DNA from: Thalassobaculum sp. OXR-137
GTDB taxonomy: Bacteria > Pseudomonadota > Alphaproteobacteria > Thalassobaculales > Thalassobaculaceae
DNA: 64,000 bases
Assembly (NCBI RefSeq): GCF_034377285.1
Contig: NZ_CP139715.1
Span: forward strand, 2,526,001-2,590,000
Direction: 5' to 3'
Made by a program: the position numbers and the translations under genes. This document shows, one piece after another, positions 1-10,013 of this stretch. Below the pieces are notes generated by a model that searched no databases, had not been told where the DNA came from, and saw only the letters and a list, made by a program, of their open reading frames with translations. Position 1 is the first letter of the stretch, and each line of letters starts with the position of its first letter.

Positions 1-2
1 AG

Positions 3-776
3 CCGTTCGTCGCCATCTACTCGACCTTCCTGCAGCGCGCCTACGACCAGGTGGTGCACGATGTCGCCCTGCAGAGCCTACCGGTGCGCTTCGCCCTGGA
101 TCGCGCCGGGCTGGTCGGGGCCGACGGCGCCACCCATGCCGGATCCTTCGACCTCGCCTATCTCGGCTGCCTGCCGGGCATGGTGATCATGGCGCCGTCC
201 GACGAGGCGGAGCTGCGGCACATGGTGGCGACGGCGGCGGCGATCGACGACGGGCCCTCGGCCGTGCGCTTCCCGCGCGGCGACGGCGTGGGCATCGAAC
301 TGCCGGCCCACGGCGAGCCGCTGGAGATCGGCCGTGGCCGGATCGTGCGGGAGGGAACGACGATCGCCTTGCTGTCCCTCGGCGGCCGGATGCAGGACTG
401 CCTGAAGGCGGCCGACGCGCTGGCGGCGCGCGGCCTGTCCACCACCGTGGCCGACGCCCGGTTCGCCAAGCCGATCGACAGCGATCTGGTGCGCCGCCTG
501 GCCCGGGAGCATGCGGTGCTGATCACGGTGGAGGAGGGATCGTCCGGCGGCTTCGCCAGTCAGGTCCTGCACGAACTCGCCCTGAGCGGCCTGCTCGACA
601 AGGGGCTGGCGGTGCGGCCGATGACCCTGCCCGATCGGTTCATCGATCACGACAAGCCGGAACTGCAATACGCCCAGGCGGGGCTGGATGCCTCGGCCAT
701 CGTGGCGACGGCGCTTTCCGCCTTGCCGGACGTGCGGACGCGACAGTGGGTGGTGCCGGACTCAGCCGGCGACTGA
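3..776 (+). CDS. dxs: 1-deoxy-D-xylulose-5-phosphate synthase, C-terminal part (5' truncated)
   Basis: This is the C-terminal part of the thiamine-diphosphate enzyme that condenses pyruvate and glyceraldehyde 3-phosphate to DXP, the first step of the MEP isoprenoid pathway and a precursor step for thiamine and pyridoxal. The reading frame is open from the first bases ([17 protein letters not shown]), so the gene begins before the window; about 257 of roughly 640 residues are present. Visible landmarks are the transketolase pyrimidine-binding segment [18 protein letters not shown] and the C-terminal transketolase domain with [15 protein letters not shown]. The stop codon overlaps the 3' end of the opposite-strand hydrolase gene by 15 bases. 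Identification is secure from the motifs; upstream context is not visible. Confidence 0.95.
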   Translation, partial: PFVAIYSTFLQRAYDQVVHDVALQSLPVRFALDRAGLVGADGATHAGSFDLAYLGCLPGMVIMAPSDEAELRHMVATAAAIDDGPSAVRFPRGDGVGIELPAHGEPLEIGRGRIVREGTTIALLSLGGRMQDCLKAADALAARGLSTTVADARFAKPIDSDLVRRLAREHAVLITVEEGSSGGFASQVLHELALSGLLDKGLAVRPMTLPDRFIDHDKPELQYAQAGLDASAIVATALSALPDVRTRQWVVPDSAGD

Positions 777-1799
777 CGTCTCGCCCGCCGGCGTCTCCCC
801 CGACAGCGCGGGGAAACGCCACAGCTCGGCCGCGTTGGTGATCAGGATGCGGTCGCGCAATGTCTCGTCCTCGCACCATTCGTCCAGCAGCCGCAGGAGG
901 TGACGCTCGTCCGGGCGCAGCCGGTCCCTCACCGGATCGGCGGCCTCCAGGCGCGGCCAGTTGCTGCCCCAGACAACGCGCTCCGGCGCGAAGCGGATCA
1001 GCATGCGGGCCAGCCGCTCGGCATGGGGATAGCGCGGATGCTGCGGGTCGCTGACCTCCGGCCCGGACAGGCTGACCCAGACCTTGTCGGCGTCGATCAG
1101 GCGCAGCAGGGCGCGGAAGCCGGGATCGCGGTCGCTGACCGGCCCGAGGAAGCAGCCGATATGGTCGAGCACCACCCGACCGGGCCAGGCGAGGATCCGC
1201 TCCTCCACCTCCATCAGGAAGCGGCCGTCCATCTGCAGCCCGATATGCCAGTTCAGCAGGTCGTGGACCCGCGAGGCGATGCGGCCGGTGTCGTTCCAGT
1301 CGATCCGGCGCCAGGGTTCGCGCATCTGGAAGTGGGTGGCCACGCAGCCGCCGGCATTCAGGTCGCGCAGCTCGGCGTCGCTGACATCCGGTCCGACCGC
1401 CGCCACGCCCCGGCTGCGCTCGGCGCCGAGATGCTCCAGCGCATCGAGCAGGGCGTGATGGTTGGTGCCGTGCACGCAGGACTGCACCACGACCGCCCGG
1501 TCGAGCCGCAGCCGGTCGCGCAGCCGCGCGTAGTCCCGCACCGGGTGCTCGCCTGGCGTGAAGGCCGCGTCCTTGGCCAGGGGGAACCGCTCGGGATCGG
1601 GGAAGATCTGGACGTGGCTGTCGCAGGTTCCCGCACGGGGCGGGGCGGCCTCCTCCTCCTGCCGGTCTTCCTCCTCCTCGTCCTCGTCGCGCAGGGAGGA
1701 CAGCCGCTCCTCAAGGCTCGGCGACGGGGCGCTGCCGGGCGGCGGCGGCAGCTCGTAGAAGGACGGATCGGAGGGTAGGATCAGCGGTGATTTGGGCAT
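762..1799 (-). CDS. Amidohydrolase-family TIM-barrel hydrolase (2-pyrone-4,6-dicarboxylate lactonase-like)
   Basis: A 345-residue protein resembling the amidohydrolase_2 group of dicarboxylate lactonases and related hydrolases. The fold starts near residue 58 (CDSHVQIF); later landmarks are the barrel-strand histidine in [12 protein letters not shown] and VVWGSNWPR near the C terminus, where the family carries its catalytic Asp or equivalent. The first motif reads H-V-Q where many members have H-x-H, so metal dependence is uncertain. The first 55 residues are not part of the fold: they are proline-rich and contain an acidic run (about residues 38-51, mostly D and E). The gene converges with dxs and diverges from flagellin over a 50-base gap. 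No good ribosome-binding site precedes the ATG. Substrate unknown. Confidence 0.75.
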   Translation of the reverse strand: MPKSPLILPSDPSFYELPPPPGSAPSPSLEERLSSLRDEDEEEEDRQEEEAAPPRAGTCDSHVQIFPDPERFPLAKDAAFTPGEHPVRDYARLRDRLRLDRAVVVQSCVHGTNHHALLDALEHLGAERSRGVAAVGPDVSDAELRDLNAGGCVATHFQMREPWRRIDWNDTGRIASRVHDLLNWHIGLQMDGRFLMEVEERILAWPGRVVLDHIGCFLGPVSDRDPGFRALLRLIDADKVWVSLSGPEVSDPQHPRYPHAERLARMLIRFAPERVVWGSNWPRLEAADPVRDRLRPDERHLLRLLDEWCEDETLRDRILITNAAELWRFPALSGETPAGETSVAG

Positions 1800-1821
1800 A
1801 ACCGTTTATGAAAAGGGGTTA

Positions 1822-1838
1822 TCGGCACGCATCTTGCT
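1822..1838 (+). promoter_or_regulatory. Sigma-54-like -24/-12 promoter of the flagellin gene
   Basis: The sequence TCGGCACGCATCTTGCT matches the sigma-54 consensus TGGCACG-N4-TTGCW with one mismatch (C for T before the GG). The invariant GG (1824-1825) and GC (1836-1837) are separated by exactly 10 bases. Many bacteria use sigma-54 for late flagellar genes. The predicted start point (about 1849) falls one base before the ATG, implying an almost leaderless mRNA, which is odd and lowers confidence. Confidence 0.55.
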
Positions 1839-1849
1839 AGCAGAGCCGT

Positions 1850-2695
1850 ATGACCCTGTCGATTCGCACGAACCCGGAAGCTCTTGCCGCGCTCAGGAAT
1901 CTGAACGCCGCCGGCGCCCGTGTGGCTCAGATCGGGGCAGAGGTCTCCACCGGCCTGAAGGTGCGCGGTGCCAAGGACGACGCCTCCAACTTCGCGATCG
2001 CCCAGGGGCTGCGCTTGGACGTGCGTGCAATCAACTCGGTGATCCAGGGACTGAACAACGCCAAGGGGATCAACAAGGTCGCTCTCGCCGGCGCGACGGC
2101 GGTGTCCGATCTGATGACGGATATCCGCAAGAAGATCACAGAGGGCGCGAACGAGGGCAACACCGCCCAACAGCAGCAGATCCTGCAGAACGACTATGTC
2201 GAGATGCTGGGCCAGATGCGGCAGATTTTGGAGAACAGCACGTTCAACGACGTGAACATCCTTATCGAGGTGGCGGTGCCCTTCAACCTGGCGGTCGGCA
2301 CGGTGCGCGATGTGGATGTGCTCTCCAACCTGGAGGGAGGGACGCTGCGGCTCGACGGACAGCGGCTGGATCTCTCCTACGCCGTGCTGATCAATGAGGA
2401 TATTTCCACGCCGGCCAACGCCCTGGCCGCGCTGACGGCTTTCGAGCAGGAGGAGGAGCGGGTCGCCACCGCTCTGGGCAGTCTCGGCGCCAACCTGCGT
2501 GCCCTCGAGCTGCAGGTGAACCAGCTCCAGGCAACCCTGGACGCGACCGAGGAGGGGCTCGGCAACATCGTCGATGCCGACATGGCGCGCGCCTCCGCGG
2601 AATTCACTGCCGCCCAGGTCCGTCAGCAGCTCTCCGTCCAGACCCTCGGCATCGCCAACAACGCCCCGCAGATCGCCCTGGGGCTGTTCCAGTAG
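1850..2695 (+). CDS. Flagellin
   Basis: A 281-residue flagellin, the filament subunit exported by the flagellar type III system. The N terminus (MTLSIRTNPEALAALRNLN) and the region to about residue 140 match the D0/D1 helices. The C-terminal 80 residues (QVNQLQATLDATEEGLGNIVDADMA in part, ending QTLGIANNAPQIALGLF) match the flagellin C-terminal domain. The variable middle is short (about residues 140-195), typical of small alphaproteobacterial flagellins. It stands alone: none of the neighbours are flagellar genes, so it may be one of several dispersed flagellin copies. No Shine-Dalgarno sequence is visible, and a sigma-54-like element sits directly upstream. Moving the start downstream would delete conserved D0 residues, so the ATG at 1850 is favoured. 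Confidence 0.93.
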   Translation: MTLSIRTNPEALAALRNLNAAGARVAQIGAEVSTGLKVRGAKDDASNFAIAQGLRLDVRAINSVIQGLNNAKGINKVALAGATAVSDLMTDIRKKITEGANEGNTAQQQQILQNDYVEMLGQMRQILENSTFNDVNILIEVAVPFNLAVGTVRDVDVLSNLEGGTLRLDGQRLDLSYAVLINEDISTPANALAALTAFEQEEERVATALGSLGANLRALELQVNQLQATLDATEEGLGNIVDADMARASAEFTAAQVRQQLSVQTLGIANNAPQIALGLFQ

Positions 2696-2699
2696 GAAT

Positions 2700-3527
2700 T
2701 CAGGGCTCGAACGCCTCGAACGCCGCCTTGTAGGCCGGATCCCAGCGGGACAGGGGCGACCTGTTTTCGGTGATGTCGCCGGCCGCCCACAGGATGCGCT
2801 TGCGGTCCATCTCCGGCGTGGTCTCGTCGTCCGGGCAGAGGATGTAGAAATCGTCCGCCTCCAGCCCTGTCAGCATGTGGTCGACCACCTGATCCGGCAG
2901 CCAGGCGCCGGGCTTGTGCTCGCGGTCGCCGGTGGTGGTCCAGCCCGGGATCAGCAGATGGGCGCTGACCCGACAGCCCGGCGTGTTGCGCAAATCGTGC
3001 TGCAGCCCTTCGCTATAGGCTTTCACCGCCGCCTTGGTAACGTTGTAGGCGGTGTTGCCCGGTGGGTTGGTGATGCCCTGCTTGGAGCCGACATTGATCA
3101 CATGGGCGCGGGCGCCGGCGGAGATCATGGCGGGCACGAAGCAGCGCACGCCGTTGATCACGCCCCACAGGTTCACGTCCACCGCCTTCTTCCAGTCGGC
3201 CCACGGGTTCCACACGCCGCCGCCGGTGCGGGTGACCGCGTTGTTCATCAGGATCGACGGCGCGGTGCAGACCGAGATCACCCGCTGGGCCGCGCGCCGC
3301 ATCTCCGCCTCGTCGGAGACGTCGCAGGGCAGGGCGACCACGTGATCCGGCTCCGCCGCCTGACCGGCCACCTCCGCTAGCGCCGACTGGAGCGCCGGGC
3401 CCGGAAGATCCACCATGTAGACCCGCATGCCGAACCCGGCGAGCCGGACCGCCGTTGCCTTGCCGATGCCGCTGGCGGCTCCCGTGATGACGGCGGCCTT
3501 GTCTCGGGCGATCGCGGGATGGGGCAT
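2700..3527 (-). CDS. Short-chain dehydrogenase/reductase (SDR)
   Basis: A 275-residue classical SDR, an NAD(P)-dependent oxidoreductase of unknown substrate. The Rossmann glycine motif TGAASGIG is at residues 15-22, the structural NNA motif near residue 94, the catalytic serine in INVGSKQG and the YxxxK pair in AYNVTKAA near residue 160. The segment after the active site (WTTTGDREHKPGAWLPDQV) is not one I can tie to a particular SDR subfamily. The start is well supported by AGGAGGA seven bases upstream of the ATG. The gene ends five bases after the flagellin stop and converges with it; the next gene upstream on the same strand is an ABC exporter on the far side of this gene's start. Confidence 0.88.
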   Translation of the reverse strand: MPHPAIARDKAAVITGAASGIGKATAVRLAGFGMRVYMVDLPGPALQSALAEVAGQAAEPDHVVALPCDVSDEAEMRRAAQRVISVCTAPSILMNNAVTRTGGGVWNPWADWKKAVDVNLWGVINGVRCFVPAMISAGARAHVINVGSKQGITNPPGNTAYNVTKAAVKAYSEGLQHDLRNTPGCRVSAHLLIPGWTTTGDREHKPGAWLPDQVVDHMLTGLEADDFYILCPDDETTPEMDRKRILWAAGDITENRSPLSRWDPAYKAAFEAFEP

Positions 3528-3590
3528 GGGCGGGTCCTCCTACGCTTCGATTGTTATCGCAGAGTATGGCATACCCGGAGCCGGCTGCGA

Positions 3591-5420
<1,830 letters not shown>

Positions 5421-5655
5421 GAAGCTCTCCACGGGCGGGAGGGTTGTCGGAACGGGCGACAACGCCGGGCGCGGGGGAGAGCGAGGGGAGGGACGGGAGA
5501 ACCGGGTCCTAAGGCTCGATCGATGACGCGCCGGGCGTCAGCCGAAGAGGGGTGCGGAAAGTCGCATCGAGCGGTTCATCTGTATCTCCGTCGGGTTCGG
5601 CGGGGTTCAACGCCGAGCGGCCGCATAATTCCACAATGCGATTGGGCCTACCACT

Positions 5656-5684
5656 CAAAAAGAAAGGGGCCCCGCAGGGCCCCT
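5656..5684 (-). terminator. Rho-independent terminator of the class III aminotransferase gene
   Basis: Read on the minus strand, an eight-base-pair GC-rich stem (AGGGGCCC / GGGCCCCT) with a four-base loop is followed by TTTCTTTTT. It lies about 30 bases after the stop codon of the aminotransferase gene, the correct side and orientation for termination. Confidence 0.8.
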
Positions 5685-5712
5685 CCCGTCTTCCGTATCG
5701 GGCGCGGACGGC

Positions 5713-7095
5713 TCAGGCCGCCTTCGCCTTGTGGATCTCGGCCGCGGCGTCGTTCAGCGCCAGGGTCAGCTTGTCGAACATCTCGTTGATCTGAGACTCG
5801 GTGATGATCAGCGGCGGGGTCATCGCGATGCTGTCGCCGATGGCCCGGATGATCAGGCCATGGGCATTGGCGGCGGCGTTCGTCTTCGCGCCGGCACCGA
5901 TCTTCGGATCGAAGGACTCGCGGGTCTCCTTGTCGGCCACGAGTTCGACCGCACCCATCAGGCCGCGACCGCGGGCCTCGCCGACGAGCTCGTGGTCGGC
6001 CATCGCCGCCAGACGCTCCTCGAACAGCGGAGCGACCGACTTCACGTGGTCGACGATGTTGTCTTCCTCGTAGATCCGCAGGGTCTCCAGCGCGACGGCG
6101 GCGCAGACCGGATGGGCGGTGTAGGTGTAGCCGTGGCCGAGCACGCCCAGGTCTTTGCTCTGGTCGGCGATCGGCTGATACACGTCCTCGCTGATCATGA
6201 CGGCCGAGATCGGCAGGTAGGCCGACGACAGCGCCTTGGCGCAGGTCAGGATGTCCGGCTTCATGCCCATGGTCTGGCTGCCCCAGAACTCACCGGTCCG
6301 GCCGAAGCCGCAGATGACTTCGTCGGCGATCAGCAGGACGTCGTACTTCTTCAGCACGGCCTGGATCTTCGCGAAATAGGTCTTCGGCGGCACGATCACG
6401 CCGCCGGCGCCCATGATCGGCTCGGCGATGAAGGCGGCGACTGTCTCCGGACCCTCCTCCAGGATCATGTTCTCCAGATCCTGCGCCATCCGGGTGGCGA
6501 AATCCTCTTCGCTCTCACCGGACTGGCCGAAACGGTAGTAATGCGGGTTGGAGGTGTGCTTCACGCCGGCGATCGGCAGGTCGAAGCCCGGGTGGTTCAC
6601 CGGGGTGCCGGTCAGCGAGGCCGAGGCGATGGTCACGCCGTGATAGCCCTTAACGCGGCTGATCATCTTCTTCTTGGCATGACGGCCGCGGGCGTTGTTG
6701 TAGTACCACACCAGCTTCATCGCGGTGTCGTTCGCCTCGGAGCCGGAGCCGGCGAAGAACACCTTGGACATCGGCACCGGAGCGAGGTTGATCAGCTTCT
6801 CGGCCAGATCGATGCCGGGCAGGTGCGCCTTGTGGGCGAAGGTGTGGTAGTACGGCAGCGTCTCCATCTGCTTGGTAGCGGCCTTGACCAGACGGTCCTC
6901 ATTGAAGCCGAGGGACGCGCACCACAGGCCGGCCATCGCTTCCAGGTACTGCTTGCCGCCGTCGTCGTACACGTAGACGCCGTCACCCTTGGTGATGATC
7001 ATCGGACCGTTTTCTTCATGGGCCCGGGCGTTGGTGTAGGGGTGCAAGACGTACGCGACGTCTCGCGCGGCCGGCGAGTTCGGCTGGAAGCTCAT
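5713..7095 (-). CDS. Class III pyridoxal-phosphate aminotransferase (omega-amino acid:pyruvate type)
   Basis: A 460-residue fold-type I PLP aminotransferase of class III, a family that moves amino groups from omega-amino acids or amines (beta-alanine, GABA, polyamines) to pyruvate. Key features are GSGSEANDTAMK for phosphate binding, GYHG, the PLP-ring aspartate in LLIADEVICGFGRTG (about residue 258) and the Schiff-base lysine in LTCAKALSSAYLP (about residue 287). The longest frame begins at a TTG, but GGAGG at 7101-7105 lies five bases upstream of the ATG of MSFQPNSPAARD, so that start is chosen. It is transcribed alone, with its own terminator. The exact amino donor is not resolvable by reading. 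Confidence 0.9.
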   Translation of the reverse strand: MSFQPNSPAARDVAYVLHPYTNARAHEENGPMIITKGDGVYVYDDGGKQYLEAMAGLWCASLGFNEDRLVKAATKQMETLPYYHTFAHKAHLPGIDLAEKLINLAPVPMSKVFFAGSGSEANDTAMKLVWYYNNARGRHAKKKMISRVKGYHGVTIASASLTGTPVNHPGFDLPIAGVKHTSNPHYYRFGQSGESEEDFATRMAQDLENMILEEGPETVAAFIAEPIMGAGGVIVPPKTYFAKIQAVLKKYDVLLIADEVICGFGRTGEFWGSQTMGMKPDILTCAKALSSAYLPISAVMISEDVYQPIADQSKDLGVLGHGYTYTAHPVCAAVALETLRIYEEDNIVDHVKSVAPLFEERLAAMADHELVGEARGRGLMGAVELVADKETRESFDPKIGAGAKTNAAANAHGLIIRAIGDSIAMTPPLIITESQINEMFDKLTLALNDAAAEIHKAKAA

Positions 7096-7168
7096 GGCGT
7101 CCTCCAAAAGGATCTGGGATATCGTCGGAAATGACTTGGCGGCAGCATACCACGCTAATCCGATGGCG

Positions 7169-7187
7169 AAAGGGGGCGAATCCCCCG
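7169..7187 (-). terminator. Possible weak terminator after the small hypothetical gene
   Basis: GGGGG-CGAAT-CCCCC (7172-7186) forms a perfect five-pair stem lying 15 bases past the stop codon of the small gene on the minus strand. On that strand it is followed by only three T residues, so termination would be weak. Confidence 0.4.
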
Positions 7188-7201
7188 CTGACCATCGGTC
7201 T

Positions 7202-7540
7202 TCAGCGGCCGTCCAGGTCGAAGGCGTCCGGCTCTTCGGCCTCCAGGATCTCCTCCGCCAGCGCCGCCACCGACTCGTCCTCGTCCAGGATCCGGTTCAA
7301 GGCGTCGCGCAGGGTGCGCAGCAAGTCCTCGGCGGCGCGGTCGTCGATGTCGCGGAAGATCGCCTCGTAATCCAGCAGTTCGCGGTCGAGCATCGCCTCG
7401 CGGTCGCTCGCGTTGCCGGCGATCAGATGGTCGAGCTGGCGGCGGGCCTCGTCGACCAGTTCCACCGCCTCGTCCCGGTGCAGCACGCCCTTGGAGACCA
7501 GGGCGCGCATGGTGTTCACCTGCAGGATGAAGGAGGCCAT
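7202..7540 (-). CDS. Hypothetical small acidic helical protein
   Basis: A 112-residue soluble protein with no signal peptide or membrane segment and no family I recognise. It is predicted almost entirely helical from its composition, with many Glu/Asp-Arg pairs and a strongly acidic C terminus (LAEEILEAEEPDAFDLDGR). It contains no cysteine or obvious catalytic motif. The start is set by GGAGG eight bases before the ATG; a longer frame exists but runs into the MFS gene upstream. It starts 32 bases after the MFS gene's stop on the same strand, so the two are probably cotranscribed. A small binding or scaffold protein is possible, but this is a guess. Confidence 0.7.
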   Translation of the reverse strand: MASFILQVNTMRALVSKGVLHRDEAVELVDEARRQLDHLIAGNASDREAMLDRELLDYEAIFRDIDDRAAEDLLRTLRDALNRILDEDESVAALAEEILEAEEPDAFDLDGR

Positions 7541-7572
7541 GGCGAAGGCCTCCGTCTTGATGTTGCGCTTGA

Positions 7573-8844
7573 TCAAACGCCCGTTTCCTCCCGATGGTCG
7601 CCCGGCCGACCGGCCCCGGCCAAGCCGTACCACAGAAGGCTTAGGACCTGCAGCGCCAGGATGCCGCCGAACACCGCCTGATAGGCTTCGGGCTGGTAGC
7701 CGCCCGTGGCGAGCGGCTCCCACAGGTCGATGGCCGCGCCCATGAGGTACTGGCCGGCGAAGGCGCCGAAGAACGCCAGGGTGTTGAGGCCGGTCGACGC
7801 CCGGCCGGACAGGGCCAGCGGGAAATGGCCGTTCAGCAGCGGGTAGACCAGGGCCGCACCGTTCGCCAGCAGGCCGAACGCCATCCAGGGCAGGATGCTG
7901 GCCGGGGCGAGTTCGAAGACGATGACCGCCTGGCTCGCCATAAACAGGGTGGTCAGCACCAGGATCACCCGCGACAGCGGGATGCCGCGCCGGGTGCAGC
8001 GGTCGGCGATCATGCCGGTCACCACGAAGCCGACCGTCATGGCGGCAGCCAGCCAGAGCAGGGTGTCGGCCGCGCCCTGGATATCCATGCCGCCGACGTC
8101 GCGCAGCCACGGTCCGGCCCATAGGCCCTGGATCGCCAGATTGGCGGCCATGGTGGTGACGGTCAGCGGCGCGACCCGCCAGAACAGCCGGTCGGCGAAG
8201 ACCCGCTTCAGCCCGGCGAGCTGCTCGCCCAGGGTGTCGCCGGCGCCGTGGATCTCGCGCTCCGGCACGGCGAGGCGGATGGTCAGCGCGACCAATACGG
8301 TGACCGCTGCCAGACCGAGGAACACACCGCGCCAGTCGGTAACGTGCAGCGCCATCTCCAGCGGCCGTGTGGCGGCGACCGCGCCCAGCCCGCCGATCGC
8401 CATGAAACAGCCGTTGATCAGCGGCCAGCGCTGCTTGGGGAACCACAGGGTGATCGCCTTGAACGACGCCATCAGCCCGCCGGCCACGCCGAGGCCGATG
8501 AAGCCGCGCGCCACGGCCAGCGCCACCAGGGAGTCGCCGAGCGCGAACAGGGTTGCGCCGAGGGCGGCCGACAGCAGCAGCACCGACTGCACCCGGCGCG
8601 GCCCGTAGCGGTCGAGCAGCAGCCCGAGCGGAAGCTGGAAACCGGCGAAGGCGAGGAAATAGGTGCTGGTGAGCAGTCCCAGATCGCCGGCGTCGAGCCC
8701 GATCTCGGCGATCAGCTGCGGCGCGATCACCGCATTGGTCGAGCGGAACAGGTAGGACAGGAAATACCCGCCGGCGAAGGGCATGAACACGACGAGCAGC
8801 AGGCGGGCGACTGTCGGATGGGCGGGGGCGGTCGTGTGGGTCAT
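7573..8844 (-). CDS. Major facilitator superfamily transporter
   Basis: A 423-residue inner-membrane carrier with about twelve membrane segments. The loop 2-3 motif A is visible (LLLDRYGPRRVQ), and the protein begins with a short cytoplasmic tail followed by the first helix (LLLVVFMPFAGGYFLSYLF). The sequence most resembles anion/nitrate-type or general MFS carriers, but the substrate cannot be fixed. The open frame extends 44 codons further upstream, yet that extension is basic and low-complexity; AAGAGG lies just upstream of the ATG of MTHTTAPAHP, which I use. A REP-like palindrome lies upstream, and the small hypothetical gene follows downstream. Confidence 0.85.
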   Translation of the reverse strand: MTHTTAPAHPTVARLLLVVFMPFAGGYFLSYLFRSTNAVIAPQLIAEIGLDAGDLGLLTSTYFLAFAGFQLPLGLLLDRYGPRRVQSVLLLSAALGATLFALGDSLVALAVARGFIGLGVAGGLMASFKAITLWFPKQRWPLINGCFMAIGGLGAVAATRPLEMALHVTDWRGVFLGLAAVTVLVALTIRLAVPEREIHGAGDTLGEQLAGLKRVFADRLFWRVAPLTVTTMAANLAIQGLWAGPWLRDVGGMDIQGAADTLLWLAAAMTVGFVVTGMIADRCTRRGIPLSRVILVLTTLFMASQAVIVFELAPASILPWMAFGLLANGAALVYPLLNGHFPLALSGRASTGLNTLAFFGAFAGQYLMGAAIDLWEPLATGGYQPEAYQAVFGGILALQVLSLLWYGLAGAGRPGDHREETGV

Positions 8845-8938
8845 TGGCGGCCTCTTGTTTAGCCGCACCTTAGACCATGGACGGTTGCGGGGTGTCGAGG
8901 CGCTGCAAACGCCCCTCCCGTCGCCCCGAACCCTTCGT

Positions 8939-9058
8939 TCGTCATCCCGGCTTGTCCCGGGCTCGACCCGGAGCAAGGCCGGGACCGGGCGGGCCGGCGC
9001 GGTGGAAGAAGGTCCCGGCCGGTCCCCGGGTCGGGCCCGAGGACCGCCGGGATGACGA
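8939..9058. repeat. REP-like composite palindrome, copy 1
   Basis: A 120-base element framed by TCGTCATCCCGG and its exact inverse CCGGGATGACGA. Inside are further inverted segments rich in CCGGGACC and CCCGGGTCGGGC. A closely related element lies at 24789-24902 and a short relative at 44137-44180. All three are intergenic, which fits a dispersed REP/BIME-type repeat family; termination or mRNA-stability roles are possible. Confidence 0.8.
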
Positions 9059-9084
9059 GAAAGGATAGAGAGGGCGACGCCGAT

Positions 9085-9879
9085 CTACCGCATGAACCGG
9101 ACCTGCACCCCGGTGAGCTGCGCTGCCGGGACCACCAGGGTGTCGGCGTCGCGCCGGGCGTTCGGCAGATGGGCGGCCGCGGCTTCCAGGTCGGCCACGC
9201 GGATCGTGATTTCCGGGAAGGCCGGCGCGCCCTCTTCCAGGGTCAGGGCGTCGCGGTCGAGCGCGATATGGGTGGTGCGCCGGCCGCCGGAGAAGCCGCG
9301 CAGGAAGGCGTCCGCCGCTTCCGGGTCGGGGCCGGTCACCTGGACCGAGGCGATCCGCTGGGCACCGTTGGCATGGACCTGATAGGCCGGCTTCCAGAAC
9401 ACCTCCGGGGTGTGCTGCTGGCAGGTGAAGAAGCCGAGACCCGGCAGCGACGGTTCCGAGGCGAAGGCCAGGGAAAACGCGACCCGCTGGCTCGACCCGT
9501 CCGGCTGCTTGGCCTGGCGCTCGAAGTCGAAGGGCTCGTAGACCCGCAAGCCCTTGGATCGCCAGTCGGCGAGGTCGCCGTCGCGGTCGTCGCTGGCCAG
9601 GACCAGCATCGACATGCCCTCGCCATGCCGGGCCAGGAAGTCCCGGTTGTGGCCGGCGAAGGAGAACCGGTCGCCCTCGGCCTCCTCGATCCGGCTCGCG
9701 TCGTCGATCTCCAGCAGCTCGACGAAATTGCCCTGGAGCTGGATCAGCGAATTCGCCGTGCCGAACGGATGCACCGCGCGCGGCGTGCAGGTGAAGCCGC
9801 AGGCGCTCCAGGCAGCCTGTGCGGCGGCGAGGTCGCGGGTCATGACCACGGTGTGGTCGATATCGCGGGGCGTGGACAT
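9085..9879 (-). CDS. VOC (glyoxalase/dioxygenase fold) protein
   Basis: A 264-residue protein of the vicinal-oxygen-chelate superfamily. The N-terminal half starts with DIDHTVVMTRDLAAAQAAW, the usual first beta-alpha unit of a VOC module with the metal-ligand histidine in DHTV; FVELLEIDD near residue 53 supplies the typical acidic ligand. It resembles the glyoxalase_3/DUF-type VOC proteins about 260 residues long, with a second, weaker module from about residue 140. Reaction unknown: the superfamily includes lyases, dioxygenases and resistance proteins. It stands between a REP-like element and the divergently transcribed nucleoside carrier gene, with no operon partner. Confidence 0.75.
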   Translation of the reverse strand: MSTPRDIDHTVVMTRDLAAAQAAWSACGFTCTPRAVHPFGTANSLIQLQGNFVELLEIDDASRIEEAEGDRFSFAGHNRDFLARHGEGMSMLVLASDDRDGDLADWRSKGLRVYEPFDFERQAKQPDGSSQRVAFSLAFASEPSLPGLGFFTCQQHTPEVFWKPAYQVHANGAQRIASVQVTGPDPEAADAFLRGFSGGRRTTHIALDRDALTLEEGAPAFPEITIRVADLEAAAAHLPNARRDADTLVVPAAQLTGVQVRFMR

Positions 9880-10013
9880 CCGGGCGTCTCCCTGGGTCTG
9901 TGACGCGCCAACCCTGGAGTCGACGCACCCCTCCTGGCAACGTAGAAATCCTGAGCAGGTCCGTCAGCCCATCAAGAGCGGCGGGCCGGCAGTGCGCTGA
10001 ACGCGGGGGTGAC

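Noticed and set aside
7093-7107. TTG at 7107 as the start of the class III aminotransferase
   Set aside because: The ATG 12 bases downstream has GGAGG five bases before it and begins the homologous region; the TTG would overlap that same ribosome-binding site.
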